From Macrobrachium rosenbergii (taxonomy: Eukaryota; Arthropoda; Malacostraca; Decapoda; Palaemonidae): a stretch of 64,000 nucleotides of DNA. The stretch is from assembly GCF_040412425.1 (NCBI RefSeq), contig NC_089744.1:26595001-26659000 (forward strand), written 5' to 3'. Shown here one piece after another: positions 24,174-36,380 of the stretch; the first letter of the stretch is position 1, and each line of letters starts with the position of its first letter. The notes beneath the pieces were generated by a model. The model was not told where the DNA came from. It was given only the letters and a program-made list of their open reading frames with translations, and ran no database searches. The translations under genes were made by a program, and so were the position numbers.

Positions 24174-24357
24174 ATTCTTCGCATGTGAGTAATTGCATCA
24201 TCCCGCTTTCTCCCCCATAATTATTATACTCGTATATATGTAAACTGGTATTACAGTAAGTGTATTTGCAATACTCACACACTGACCCCTTTAACCTCTC
24301 GTATTCATCTCCATATTCACGGCTTTGTAGTAACAAGAGTGGCTATTTCAAGTATAT

Positions 24358-24360
<3 letters not shown>

Positions 24361-24419
<59 letters not shown>

Positions 24420-24434
24420 AATAAATAAATAAAT
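24361..24434. repeat. (AT)n with AAAT units between the two inverted repeats
   Basis: AT at 24361-24418, then four AAAT units. Confidence 0.97.
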
Positions 24435-24442
24435 GTGTATAT

Positions 24443-25355
24443 ACGTGACCTAGGTGACCTACACGACTTTGACCTTAGTGGGATTGGCTAAGGCTGTACT
24501 TCGATCACGGGTAGAATTCTAAATTCCGGACACACTAGGACTCCTTGAAAACATTCAACTTTGCAGTCAGAAGGCTAAATTGGAGTATGCAAACTGCAAC
24601 CTTCCATCAGACTGGCAATTACAAAAACTAACCTAAATTCCAAGACATTAACAATTCGTTTCACTTGTACAAATCGAAAACAAATATTATTACAATTTGA
24701 TTTTCAGTATACGGAACTCTCATGAAAACACTGTATATTGGATATTCAAAACTCCATGAAGGTTTGTAAAATCCCTTTCACCCCCAAAGAGGAGCAGAGG
24801 TCCTGCCAGGGTGAAAGTGAAGAACAATCCCCCCCCAAAAAAATAAAAAATAAATAAAAAAACATTTAATGAAAGGGGTCTAAATCACTCTGATTTAGAA
24901 TGCTCTGATTTTGCATAAAAGTATTGCCCAATTGTCCAGAGCTGCAAATATTTCGCGTCAAATCTCGATCATGAACGTATTCCATTTGCCAACAACCGTA
25001 TCTATAAAAAAAAATCCACCATTGACTCAAATTGTCTCAAAAAAAAAAAATAAAAACTGCTTGACATTTAAAAACTTAAGGAATGCATTTGGTTCAAACG
25101 AAAAGCTAATGAAAATACCAGCTTACTCACAATTTATCATTATAGTTTATTTATAGTTTACTAATAATAGCAAACAGATATGAAAGGAATTCCTGTCATT
25201 ATATCATCACATATATTTCCCCGCGCAAACTCTTAGGTATCACCAGACAATAAACTATAATAAAATTCCGATTAAATAAAATTGTTAAAGAACTCTGATA
25301 CACATCAGATCACTTGTGAATAGGCAGTGATAGCAGTTCAAGTTACTTTTTCATA

Positions 25356-25425
<70 letters not shown>

Positions 25426-26180
25426 TGACCATATTTTAACAATTTCAGCTAAGAAACTTGAACTGCTATCATTGTGTATTCACAAATGATTTGATGTGTA
25501 TCAGAGTTCTTTAACAATTTTATTTAATCGGAATTTTATTATAGTTTATTGTATGGTGGTACCTATGAATTTGCGCGGGGAAATATGATATGATGATATA
25601 ATGACAGGAATTCCTTTCATATCTGTTTGCTATTATTAGTAAACTATAAATAAACTATAATGATACATTGTGTGTAAGCCGGTATTTTCTTTATCTTTTC
25701 GTTTGAACCAAAATCAGACTGATTTAGACCCCTTTCGCTGGTTTTTTTTTTTTTTTTTTTTTTTATTGTTCTTCACTTTCACCCTGGCAGGACCTGTGCT
25801 CCTCTTTGGGGATGAAAGAGGTTTTACAAACCTTCATGGAGTTTTGAATATCCAATATATATACAGTATATTTTCATGAGAGTTCCGTACACTGAAAATC
25901 AAATTGTAATATTTTTTTTTTTTTAAGTGAAACGAATTGTTAGTCTTGGGATTTAGGTTAGTTTTTGTAATTGCCAGTTTGATGAAAGGTTGCAGTTTGC
26001 ATACTCCAATTTAGCCTTCTGATTGCAAAACTGAATGTTTTCAAGGGGCCCTAGTGTGTCCGGAATTTAGAATTCTACCTGTGATCGAAATACAGCCTTA
26101 GAATGAAAGAGAACACGAGCTTAACATTCATTAGCTAATGCCACTAAGGTCAAAGTCGTGTAGTCACCTAGGTCACGTAA
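24443..26180. repeat. Large imperfect inverted repeat 2 (arms 24443-25355 and 25422-26180)
   Basis: GTGACCTAGGTGACCTACACG (24446) is mirrored by the complement at about 26155-26178; ATTCTAAATTCCGGACACAC (24516) by GTGTGTCCGGAATTTAGAAT-like sequence near 26055; and ATAATAAACTATAA-type motifs lie next to the centre. The centre is (AT)n at 25361-25421. The left arm has about 185 bp (roughly 24900-25088) absent from the right arm. Confidence 0.9.
25361..25421. repeat. (AT)n centre of inverted repeat 2
   Basis: About 30 AT units at the symmetry axis. Confidence 0.98.
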
Positions 26181-26605
26181 TAAAACAACCGAAAATCCTG
26201 GTTTTTCTGTGCGTGAGCTCGCGTTTTTTTTTTTAGCATAGCTGTTGAAGAATGGTTGAACAAAATTTTTATGAAACTAGCGGATATATGCATGAGGTGA
26301 CCTTGACGTCATGACCTTTTGAGAGAGTATACATACATAGTGAAGATAATGTTTCCATGGCAACAGGCCGTCTGTTCTGAACCGAATTTCCCTGAAAGGA
26401 ATGATTCTCATGAAAATTCTGTAGTTAATACTGGTATATCCGCCAAGTTTTATCGAATTCTAAATATCCGGTCTTGAAATATCCTGTGAGAGGAAACAGG
26501 CACGGATGAATCGTAACATTTTAACTACTGTGACTTGGAAAGTTATTAGTTGTTAATGGGGGAAATATTGCAAATATAACCAAGGCTTGTGCTCTATGTC
26601 GGTTG

Positions 26606-26902
26606 ACCCCGTATGGGGGTAGTGCCGTCAGTACATCTCATGTGGTGCACTGTAGGCATTACTAAAGGTTCTTTGCAGCGTCCCTTCGGCCCTAGCTGCA
26701 ACCCCTTTCATTCCTTTAACTGTACCTCCGTTCATAATCTCTTTCATCTTACTTTCCAACCTTCCCTAACATTTGATTCGTAGTGCAACTGCGAGAATTT
26801 CTTGCTGTTATACCTTTAGAACCCTCTACTCTCAGTTCCCTTTTCAGCGCTGAATGACCTCATAGGTGCCAGCGCTTGACCTTTGGCCTAAATTCTATTA
26901 TT
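26606..26902 (+). mobile_element. SINE-A copy
   Basis: Full length from CCCCGTATGGGGGTAG to GGCCTAAATTCTATTATT. Flanked by CTATGTCGGTTG at 26594-26605 and CTATGCCGGTTG at 26903-26914. Confidence 0.88.
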
Positions 26903-27686
26903 CTATGCCGGTTGGGTTAATGCAGTGAAAACATTCATATGTGATCAGCTACTGCAAGAAGCTTTTGTTCCCAGTTTATTACAGTTTGGATATTTGTTGC
27001 AAGTGTAGAACTTCAATATCTTGATTAGATTTAATATCGAAGAGTAATGCTTTAGAAATCTGGACGAATAAATTTATATTGACCTTCTTGAAATGTGATG
27101 ACAGCGGTATGGCTGGTGTTTCGATGGTGCGATTATGTTTTGGCATTTGCTGCCTAATAACTGTAGTAGTAATAATGAATTTATAATACTCCCCTTGAAA
27201 TATACTCCTACTTTACCTTTGTAACAGCAAAACTTGGAGGGTGTGGCCGATTTAAAAACAATGAATAAGTTGTACAAGTTTTATGAAGTCATCACGTGTA
27301 TAGGAAAAGGGACAGTAATTCGTGCATAGTTATTTTAACTAATTATGCAGACTAAGCTTTAGCTACATATGAAAAGTAGTCCGGTACTAGCAACTATACG
27401 AATAATTAGAGGCAAGTTAAAATAACTGTTAGCGACGAACAAATCCTATTTCGGGAATTTTCGTTTATCGGTGGGATGACGTCGCGATTTGATTAAAGTT
27501 AATGTCATCGTCACGCTCAGTTTGTATGGAAAATGTCCCGTATGCAATTGCAACATGATGAAAGAAAAGGTGATTAGATGGATTGAAAGGGATTGTACCA
27601 TCATTTCTGGTAAATTTCTGATCCATATAGTGTTTTGTATGAAGCTGCATTTACAGGTATTTACAACAACAACAGCAGCAGTAATA

Positions 27687-27692
27687 TTAATA

Positions 27693-27760
<68 letters not shown>

Positions 27761-27780
27761 TGATGATGATGATGATGATT
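27687..27780. repeat. (AAT)n then (GAT)n microsatellite
   Basis: AAT to 27758 and GAT at 27759-27780; the poly-Asn/poly-Asp ORF here is an artefact. Confidence 0.99.
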
Positions 27781-27959
27781 AACTTTTTTCGCTGATAAAA
27801 TTTTGTAGGCCGGTACCTTTGGGTTGATGATTATTGCACCCAAGTATTACTTACTTTGACCCATTATCGGGGTTGCTGGTCAATTGAAAGGCATAAATTC
27901 TAGCCTTCTTGTCCTCTAGACCCTAGATTCTATGATAGAAATAGAAATCTGGTCGTCAG

Positions 27960-28640
27960 CGTTCAGCACTAAGTGTCGAAGGTAGTATTTTTGGTATTTT
28001 TTACTTTGACAAATGAGTTTAAAAGTCACAAAGTTTTAAGGTAATAAATCTTAGTTTCAAGGTCACAATAAAATTTTAATGTGCAAAACTTTGCTTTTCG
28101 CTGATACTGATGAAAGTTGGTAATTAGGTATCTTTGGGATCAGCTGATGTTTATTTCTAATTTTTATATTTGTCATATTGTTCATAGAACACATTTCAAT
28201 TTAAAGTTAACATTTAAGTTTTCTTTGTTCTGGTAATACTTGATAGGTAGGTCGCTTGAGGGTTAGAGATTATTTTCTTTAAATATTCTTTTTTACCTTC
28301 AATTTTTCAAGGAGGCAGGATAAGTTTAAGGTGAAAGCTTGCCGGTTGGTGGAATTTTCCTTGAATGCAAAATTTATTGGCTTACTGTACTACTAGGTCA
28401 CAGGTCAATTAAAGATTAATGTTTTCTTTTACTATGATTTTAATGAAACTTAGCATGTAGGTACCTAGAGCCCAGTTGGTTTTGTTTCCATTTTTTTAGC
28501 ATGGGTCATTTACTGGGTGCAAGATTAATTTTAATGTCGACGTTTTATGTTTTTCCGATTCTGATGAAATTTGTGATTGTTTTCCCCCAAATGATAATAA
28601 AATGACTTTCACGGCCACAGAACAATTTAAGGGCCAATGC
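27960..28640. repeat. Degenerate spaced repeat with GATGAAACTT-like motifs
   Basis: Motifs of the form CTGATGAAAGTTGGTAATTAGGT, AATGAAACTTAGCATGTAGGT and CTGATGAAATTTGTGATTG recur at roughly 210-300 bp spacing with GGTCA-type blocks between them. It looks like an old, eroded long-unit tandem repeat. Confidence 0.4.
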
Positions 28641-29764
28641 TTGAAATTTTTTTATACAGATCTCGGAAATTACGATAGTTAGAGATGCCTGGTCTTCAGA
28701 GCTCCTGTCAGGACGGCAAATAGGCTAATGAGGTTTGCTAAAAACTCTTGTTCCTCGACGTTTTTCGATGAAAGAAAGTCCTATTATATTCTGTGACTTA
28801 AAAAGTTTGATCTATAGGATAACGAGGGTGTCGTCAAAACAATTTTAACGAATATCTCGTTTATATTTATTCGTAATTCTTTATTTTCTACGAGAGTATT
28901 GTGCTAAAAATTTTTATACGCGTTAAGCCTAGAGACTACTGAAGCCCGTAGCCAAAAATTTGATTGAAATATTGAAGTTCTTCGTGGAATTATGGAAGTT
29001 TTTCTGCCGCTGAACTCAATCTATTAATTCATCTGTAAAATTAAATCATTTTAGAAAGTTGGGAACGAAAAATGACCGGAAAAAATTGGAAATCTGAATT
29101 TAGTTCCTCAGTTTCCTTTATCCTGTCATCATTTCCCATAAAAAAGTTTTGATTAAAGGTAAATCGGAAATATGGTACAATTTCGGGAAATGTAGGTAAA
29201 ATACATCCAAGCCAAAATATGTTCCAGCGTAATCATGTTTATTTGTAAGAAAATCTGAGCCGTAGAGTGAAAATACCTTAGTTTTAAGCTGTTCATAATA
29301 ATATATTTATGTAAAATTCAGTACTTACGAAGATAAGTTTAAAGACTGGTCAAGTCTTAACATTTTTGCTCCTATCTGTCTTCTAAAAATCTTTTTTTTT
29401 TTTCTTTAGATATTGTATTTTTTTCCATAATAAGCTATGGGCGAGGCTTCATTTATCCTTTCACTGCTGAAAACTTCCGCAACACTAGCCTTTTCATTTA
29501 CACAGAGGTCTGACCATTAGCGCCTAAAACCCTCTTACTCATAATATATTATTCAACTCTATCTTGTATGTTGCTGTAGCACTTGGCTTTGCTCAAAAGT
29601 GCGCTGTGACTTAGAGAGCATTCCAATGTTACGTGCATTATTTAACTGTTAATGAATGGGATACTTTGTGGGAATGTTACGGATTTAAAGGTTAAGTTCT
29701 AATGAAGCTGCGCTATTCGTAATTCTTCTGTTTCATTTGTACGCTGGGGATACCTTTTTGTTGT

Positions 29765-30050
<286 letters not shown>

Positions 30051-31280
30051 TATTCATTTATTTATTTATTTACTGGCACATGCTTCGGAGTTTGAAGGCT
30101 CAGATGACATATAAACGAACCAATGTATTTTTCACAAGCAAACTATAAAATATCGTAAATTGGTTCTTCCACTTCGAGGAGCTTCCTCCTTGAAATTAGG
30201 ATTTTCACGGCAGGAGAGTTTCGGCCACCTCATAAGTATTAATTTTTTATTTATTTTTTAATTTTTTTTTGCTTGGAGGGTTCGTGGAATATTCCCTCAA
30301 CAGTCGTACAATTCGTGACTTTATCTGAAAGTGATATCCCCTCCTCCAAATTGTCTTCATTTTTGTGTTTTCAAAGTTATAATATACCCCCCTAAACTGA
30401 TTTCATTGATGAATTTTTAAAAATTTCTAGTTGTCTTATATCTTTTTCCTTTATATCTTCTCTAGGATTAAATATTGTGAATAGTCATTTAATGGTGTTT
30501 TATTAAAATTTCAACAGTTCTTATGCTGTATTGAAATAATCTGCTTTAGTTTACGATATAAAAGAGTTCCCGAACTTAAACTGTTTTACCTTTTGATAGT
30601 GTACTGATTTTGAAGCTGAATGAAGGGAGGTTGAGGAATTTGACATTAAAATCAAAATGATGTTATATCTAATACTGAGCTAATAATGAAAAATCAAATA
30701 TTGCCACGTGTAAGATGAAATGATTTTATAAAGGCAGTTCTTGAAAGAGTGAGGAAATAATCAAGGGCATCAAAGCTCTGTTCTTATGAAATGAAAATTG
30801 CACTTGTCGCTTTGTGGGAGCCGAGTGAGATTACTTGGGAGAGGCAACAAAAGCCTAATGCTTGATCAAAGGCGCTTTGTACATAACAAAAGCGCTAAAT
30901 AAAAAAACTCAAAATTGAAAAAAAGAAAAAAATTTTTTTTTATATCACTACTAACTTTGTTCGAAAGAAAGCAAAACGAATGAAAGAATAAGGAATTGAG
31001 TTTCTAGAATTATGTTCATTTATCGTTTTTAAACTATAACTTTATACGCGTTCTCTCTCCAGGGACACCTCAAATGTTGAATAACACCGTGAATGACAAA
31101 CACGGTAACTCTTCGCTTGAAGGGTACCTAATCTCAACGCACCAAAGTATCTCCATCAAAGGAACGAGGAATAATTTATGACAAGCAATGTAAAATAAGA
31201 GAGAAGGGTATTGTCTTAACCTCAGATCAAAACATAAATGGAACTGGAAGAAAGTGGTACTGGTTATAGTGTTCTAAGCT

Positions 31281-31286
<6 letters not shown>

Positions 31287-31349
<63 letters not shown>
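31287..31349. repeat. (GA)n microsatellite
   Basis: About 31 GA units. Confidence 0.99.
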
Positions 31350-31352
<3 letters not shown>

Positions 31353-31908
31353 TATCAATGTTTGAGTTGAAATATTATGTCCTTGGGGAGATGTCGAACC
31401 TCAGGGGTTGCGGAACAAGACTGGAAACAAAGGAATCTTGAAAATATGTTTGCAGTTATTCACTGTGACGCTTATTGAATTACTTGATCAACATAGAGAA
31501 AGGGATCTGCGAATTATAGCCGTAACCTTAATGATTAATTAAAGACAAAGGATTTGGAAAAACCTGTGCTTGCGGTTTCACAGAGAGACAAAGGAAACCA
31601 GATCTTCGAAGCTGCAAAGACGAGAGTTGATATGACTGAGGAAGTTTGTATTAATTATCACAAGGAGAAAATGTAACAGGCTTCAAGGCGCACATCAGTT
31701 TCAACGTGGCCCTTGAGTCTGGATTTGCATACGGGTTGAAATGGAGTTAACAACTGTCATTTGCCATTGCATTCACGTGGTACATGCAACATTTATAGCA
31801 GTTTACTTGAAGCGCTCTGGAGTTGTTCTTGTAAGGTTATACACGTGGTCATTAATGGTAGTCATATCACATATTACAAACACAGACACGCACACCCACA
31901 CTATATAC

Positions 31909-31912
<4 letters not shown>

Positions 31913-31951
<39 letters not shown>
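31913..31951. repeat. (TA)n microsatellite
   Basis: About 19 units, preceded by short CACA runs. Confidence 0.98.
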
Positions 31952-31957
<6 letters not shown>

Positions 31958-32501
31958 CGTACGTATGTATATATTTCTTGTAGACTGTAACCTTATCTCT
32001 CGTTGTAAAATATTTAAAATATAGAGAGACGTACATTGGCTGGCATTTGCTTTTATGTACAACAAAGTAAATTGATCGTGTTTATGCTGTGTTTTACTTA
32101 ACCGAACTGACGTTAAATGTAGATACACGAGGAGAGAGAGAGAGAGAGTTCCGTGAATTTTCGTTGAAAAATTAGTTACGGTTTTATTCTCTTACAATAA
32201 GACTTCCAAAGCTAATGTCATAAGGAAATAACAAGAAGTTTGACTGAAGGCGGCCTTGGGGTAAAATCAGTATTAAAATATCTTAACAAACAACGGAGAG
32301 TAATCACTGGAGAGTCGAAATAGCTCGACAATTGTATCAGGATAATAAGCACGTTACGGCCGTAAAAGAACCTTGGAAGGTATTCGCATTGAGATAGTCA
32401 TAAATTTATGTCTAAATGAATATATAGTGAGTTATCTGCTTTATTCTACACACAATCGTAATTTTGTGGATTATGGGTTAAAATCTTATTTTCATTTGTG
32501 G

Positions 32502-32783
32502 AATGGAATGGAACATAAAATTTAAGCCAAATGCCAAGGGCTGGGAGTTATGAGGTCAGTTAGCGCTGAAATGGGAAAATAAGAGTAAAAAAGCTTGAAA
32601 GATGTAACATGAGGAAAACCTTGCAGTTGCACTATGAAACAATTGTTTGGATAGGGTGGGAAGTATAATGGAATAGAGAGAATGTGAACGGAGGTACAGT
32701 AAGGGACGCTTCAAAGAACTTTTAGTAGTGCTTACAGTGCACCGCGTGAGGTGCACTGGCGGCGCTACCCCTCCCTACGGGGG
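32502..32783 (-). mobile_element. SINE-A copy, minus orientation
   Basis: The only reversed copy: it begins (plus strand) with GGAATGGAATGG, the complement of the CATTCC tail, and ends with CCCTACGGGGG. A perfect 14-bp duplication, ATTTTCATTTGTGG, lies at 32488-32501 and 32784-32797, implying a relatively recent insertion. Confidence 0.92.
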
Positions 32784-33222
32784 ATTTTCATTTGTGGTAT
32801 AGCAATGATTTTCAACACCAGAGAAAATACCTCCCATTATTCCCCTGCTTACTGAATATTTTAAATGCAGTTTTCCTAATGAATAATTCCATTTAGTGCT
32901 GCGTAATGACATAATTAGTTTCGAATGTATGCATCATTTCATGCCAGAATACATTCATGAGATTTGTCCTGGGATAATGCAAGCTAATTACATGGCGATT
33001 AATCCGTCGTATTTAATAATTGACGAAGTGTCGTCATGTAATCATATAATCTTGTGCATTCATAGTTTTTGTTCATTGTCTGTGAAACTTAAACTAGAGA
33101 AGTTTTGCACCTGTTTGGAAAAGAGACAGAATTTTTTTTTTTCAAAATATTTTAGTTTTTTTTTTTTACCATTTAAAAGGAATTGTGTGGTTTGAATTTT
33201 AAATATTTTGTTTTTGTTTCAG

Positions 33223-33359
33223 TGATGTCAGATTTCAGATATATAGTGAGTATGGTGACGGGGAAAATCGACACCATGTGCTACACACTCTCTTATGACT
33301 ATGAGAACATCTCTGCTGTTGTAGCAGGTGTTACAGTCGAGCTATTAAAAAAAACCTGA
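33223..33359 (+). CDS. Candidate terminal exon of an unrecognised gene
   Basis: A tract TTTTTGTTTCAG ends at 33222. The open frame after it starts with the last two bases of a codon, then ATG TCA GAT, and runs 44 codons to TGA at 33357-33359: MSDFRYIVSMVTGKIDTMCY, continuing LSYDYENISAVVAGVTVELL and ending in KKT. An AATAAA lies at 33363-33368. Codon third positions are rich in C and G compared with the AT-rich flank, which argues for coding. The family is not recognised and no upstream partner exon (phase 1 donor) was identified. It could be a chance ORF. Confidence 0.35.
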
Positions 33360-33369
33360 TGAAATAAAA

Positions 33370-33760
33370 GTGGCTAAAATTGTTTTCGGGCTCCTTTCTC
33401 CTCTTTTCAGTATACTTCCTGGTTTTGATTTTATTCGTTACTATTTATTCACAACTATTTCAAAATTAATCCAAAATAGGGTCTTGAGAGGTCAAAGTTG
33501 GCAAGGAAGATGAAAAAGGTGCCAAAGGGTATTTCATGTCTTCCTGCATTTTTGGCACAAGTCTTGTAAAGCTGGCCGTACCTGATATTTCACAAGAAAC
33601 AATGAAAACAGGGCATCGAAAGAAAGAATATATCTTTAAACGTTCTACAATACAGAGGTATGCATGTGGTATTCTTGCAACGTTTTCTCTTCCGTTTAAT
33701 TAAAATAGAAACCTTCCCAGATATGAAATAAAGCCCTTAGCAGATTAGCAAGTACTCCTT

Positions 33761-33831
<71 letters not shown>

Positions 33832-34193
33832 GAAAATAGATAAAAGTTCTTTATTCAGGGGGAAAATATATACGTCGGATATGTTTTAATGCGCTTGAGT
33901 ATATAATTTTTTTTTTCTTTCTGAACAGGCGCATCTATATTTACTATTTTCCGTTTTTTTTATTGTGTTTCACCTCGGATTGCAAAAGACAGTCATCAGT
34001 TATTCCTTAGGATTCGATGAAAGTCAAAAAGTGCATGATACGGGAACAGCATTTTGCTAAATGGGCGACTTTGTTAGAACCCATTACGATATTAGATTTT
34101 ACCCAACCGGTAATATTCAGTTCTTTTACGGTCTCAGGTTTCCAGGGCGAATGGCCTTTTTAATGATCTGTGATCTAGAATTTGAATTTGACA
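33370..34193. other. No gene recognised
   Basis: Follows the candidate terminal exon; contains one CT tract. Confidence 0.55.
33764..33828. repeat. (CT)n microsatellite
   Basis: About 32 CT units. Confidence 0.99.
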
Positions 34194-34296
34194 TTTAGTT
34201 ATGATAAAAGAAGAAATCAGAGTTCAACTGGATAATTCGTGAATTTAATATTTAGTTATGATAAAAGAAGAAATCAGAGTTCAACTGGATAATTCA
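34194..34296. repeat. 57-bp direct tandem duplication
   Basis: TTTAGTTATGATAAAAGAAG and the following AAATCAGAGTTCAACTGGAT occur at 34194 and again at 34251 with almost no change. No gene is involved. Confidence 0.9.
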
Positions 34297-34479
34297 AAGT
34301 GATAAAATAAGCTCAGTCAGCTGCTTGAAATATAAGATTTACCATTCATATTACCCGTACGTTGGTTTTAATTGTCTCTTTTCAGATATAATGATAAACA
34401 CTTTTGTTTTGAATGGGACAGTAGGTGCTGACTTGATGATTGAGGTACTGCCTTTCTAAATTGTCATGTAGTGATGAAA

Positions 34480-34524
34480 TATGTATGTATATATATACTG
34501 TATATATATATACATATACATACA

Positions 34525-34587
<63 letters not shown>

Positions 34588-34592
34588 ATATT
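34480..34592. repeat. (TA)n microsatellite
   Basis: TATG/TACA start, then about 28 TA units with one break. Short CA/GT runs lie nearby at 34653-34780. Confidence 0.97.
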
Positions 34593-35059
34593 GATGCCTC
34601 CACTTGAGCTTATGACAGCAGTGATTTAATGGGCTTTTAAGACATTTATTTTCACACACACACACATTTATACCTATATACACATTGTGGTGCATTGTAT
34701 ATATACGTGGCGTGTCAGTGTGAATTCGAGCACACACACACACCTATATATAATATATATTTATGTGTGTGTGTGTGTGTGAGTGACAAAACTAACTTCC
34801 TTAAAAACACTTTAATTCACTGTTGTTATAATCTGAAGATGAGGCGTTAATACAGAGTTTCCGAGAGCATACTCTTAACATTACTATGAATGCTCTAAAC
34901 AAGAACTTCCCAAGAGAATTTTCAAAACTGAAAATGTAAGTAAAAAGAAATAAGTGAACTGGATCTATTGCGGTTATTCTCATAAAATCATCGTAAAGTC
35001 CTGTCAAGTGAATGTGTCGTTTTTTCTCGGTAAACCATCCACATATCTCGGTCTCATTA

Positions 35060-35061
35060 TG

Positions 35062-35132
<71 letters not shown>
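35060..35132. repeat. (ATT)n microsatellite, tail of a minus-strand LINE relic
   Basis: About 24 ATT units. Confidence 0.97.
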
Positions 35133-35135
<3 letters not shown>

Positions 35136-35730
35136 AAGGTGAACCCTGTTTATATGGAACAAGCCCACAGGAGCCATTGACTCGAAATTCAAGCTTCCAA
35201 AATATATGGTGCTCATTAGGAAGTAAGAGAAGTTAAAGGGAAATACAGAAAGAAGAGATCTCGCTCATTAAAAAGAAAAAGTAAATGAATGAATTAATAG
35301 ATAGATGAAAATGTATTAAAATGCAAGGTGAACAACATGAGGGTAGTGATGCATTGCATCTTCGCTTGAACTTCTGAAGTTCCAGTTGCACGACATCCTC
35401 AGGGAGACTGTTCCACAGTCCGTTGGTGTGAGGAATAAAGGACCTCTGGAACTGAGAAGTTCGACAGCGAGGTACAGGTACTTCATATCGGTGCTGCTGT
35501 TCAGCGAATCAGGTTGCTCTCGGCAGGAAAAGGGGACCAGGGATCAGTTGTGAATGTGAAAGATCCCTATTGATTGTTTGGTTATCAGAGTCGTCAATCA
35601 CAGTCTGATAAGCGCCTGCAACGCCATAGGCAGTTCTGTCTGCATTGCTCTTACCTGAGCGAAAAGTTCAGGTTTTAGGGTCGGCGTTAATTTTGCCACT
35701 CCTGGCGATGGTCTTGCTCTTCCTCTTCCG
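35060..35730 (-). mobile_element. 3' end of a second LINE type, minus strand
   Basis: Minus-strand translation of about 35360-35470 reads FIPHTNGLWNSLPEDV followed by LQKFKRRCN, the typical last residues of many non-LTR reverse transcriptase ORFs (family knowledge). It is followed by a 3' UTR and an (AAT)n tail (35060-35132 on the plus strand as ATT repeats). A minus-strand frame about 35520-35640 (AYGVAGAYQTVIDDS) may be more of the ORF. The 5' part is missing or unrecognisable. Confidence 0.6.
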
Positions 35731-36065
35731 CTCAGGTAGGCTAACAGGAATGCGGGCCAGGCCGCTTCCCACGTTGCGAGCTCCTATTTAATTACTGTTG
35801 CCCCAGCATGAAATGTATTACTGTTATTATGATAAAGAAGAATGCGCTGCATAAGTTTGAATTTATGTCTATCTCGGTAGAGTTGTTTTTCACTGATTTT
35901 GTTTATTATAAAAGAGGCAGTTGCCTAGCCTTCGTTTTGCATAATTCAGTTCACTTATTTGATAGTAGTTTATCGCTATCTTTCTCGACTGTTTTTCACT
36001 GACATATGTGTATATTTCCATTCTGTGTGATTTATTTTATTCAGCGGCGCTTCTTTCTCTTGCCA

Positions 36066-36380
36066 CCGTATAGGGGGTTAGTGCCACCAGTGCACCTCAT
36101 ACGGTGCACTGTAGACATTGCTTAAGGTTCTTTGCAGCACCCTTTCGTCCCCTAGCTGCAACCCCTTTCATTTCTTTAACTGTACCTCCGTTCATTTTCT
36201 CTTTCCTCCATCTTATTTTCTGCCCTCTCCTAACAATTGTTTCTTAGTGCAGGTGCGAGGTTTTCCTCCTGTTACACCTTTCAGACCTTTTTACTGTCAG
36301 TTTCCCTTTCAACGCTGAATGACATCATAGGTGCTAGCCCTTGGCCTTTGGCCTAAATTCTATGTTCTATCCTATTCTAT
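36066..36380 (+). mobile_element. SINE-A copy
   Basis: Full length. TCTTTCTCTTGCCA on the left and TCTTTTTCTTGCAA on the right form an imperfect target duplication. An ORF starting inside its tail (36341-36853) is not considered a gene. Confidence 0.85.

Larger units (their letters stand above)
20960..24235. repeat. Large imperfect inverted repeat 1 (arms 20960-23115 and 23372-24235)
   Basis: The left arm is matched by the reverse complement of the right arm over several hundred bases, for example AACAGAGTAATTATTGCCTG (22808) against CAGGCAATAATTACTCTGTT-like sequence (23701). The order of all landmarks, including GA tracts and the GGTTTACAGCG motif, is mirrored. The centre is an (AT)n tract. 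The arms differ by scattered substitutions and one 1.29-kb insertion in the left arm. Confidence 0.9.
26915..29764. other. No gene recognised
   Basis: Unique and degenerate-repeat sequence around the AAT/GAT tract; no supported ORF. Confidence 0.55.

Noticed and set aside
27489..27843. Poly-Asn/Asp and poly-His/Tyr ORFs
   Set aside because: They are translations of the AAT/GAT tract.
32896..33195. 99-codon plus ORF upstream of the candidate terminal exon
   Set aside because: Ends in poly-Phe from T tracts; no splice donor linking it in phase to 33223.
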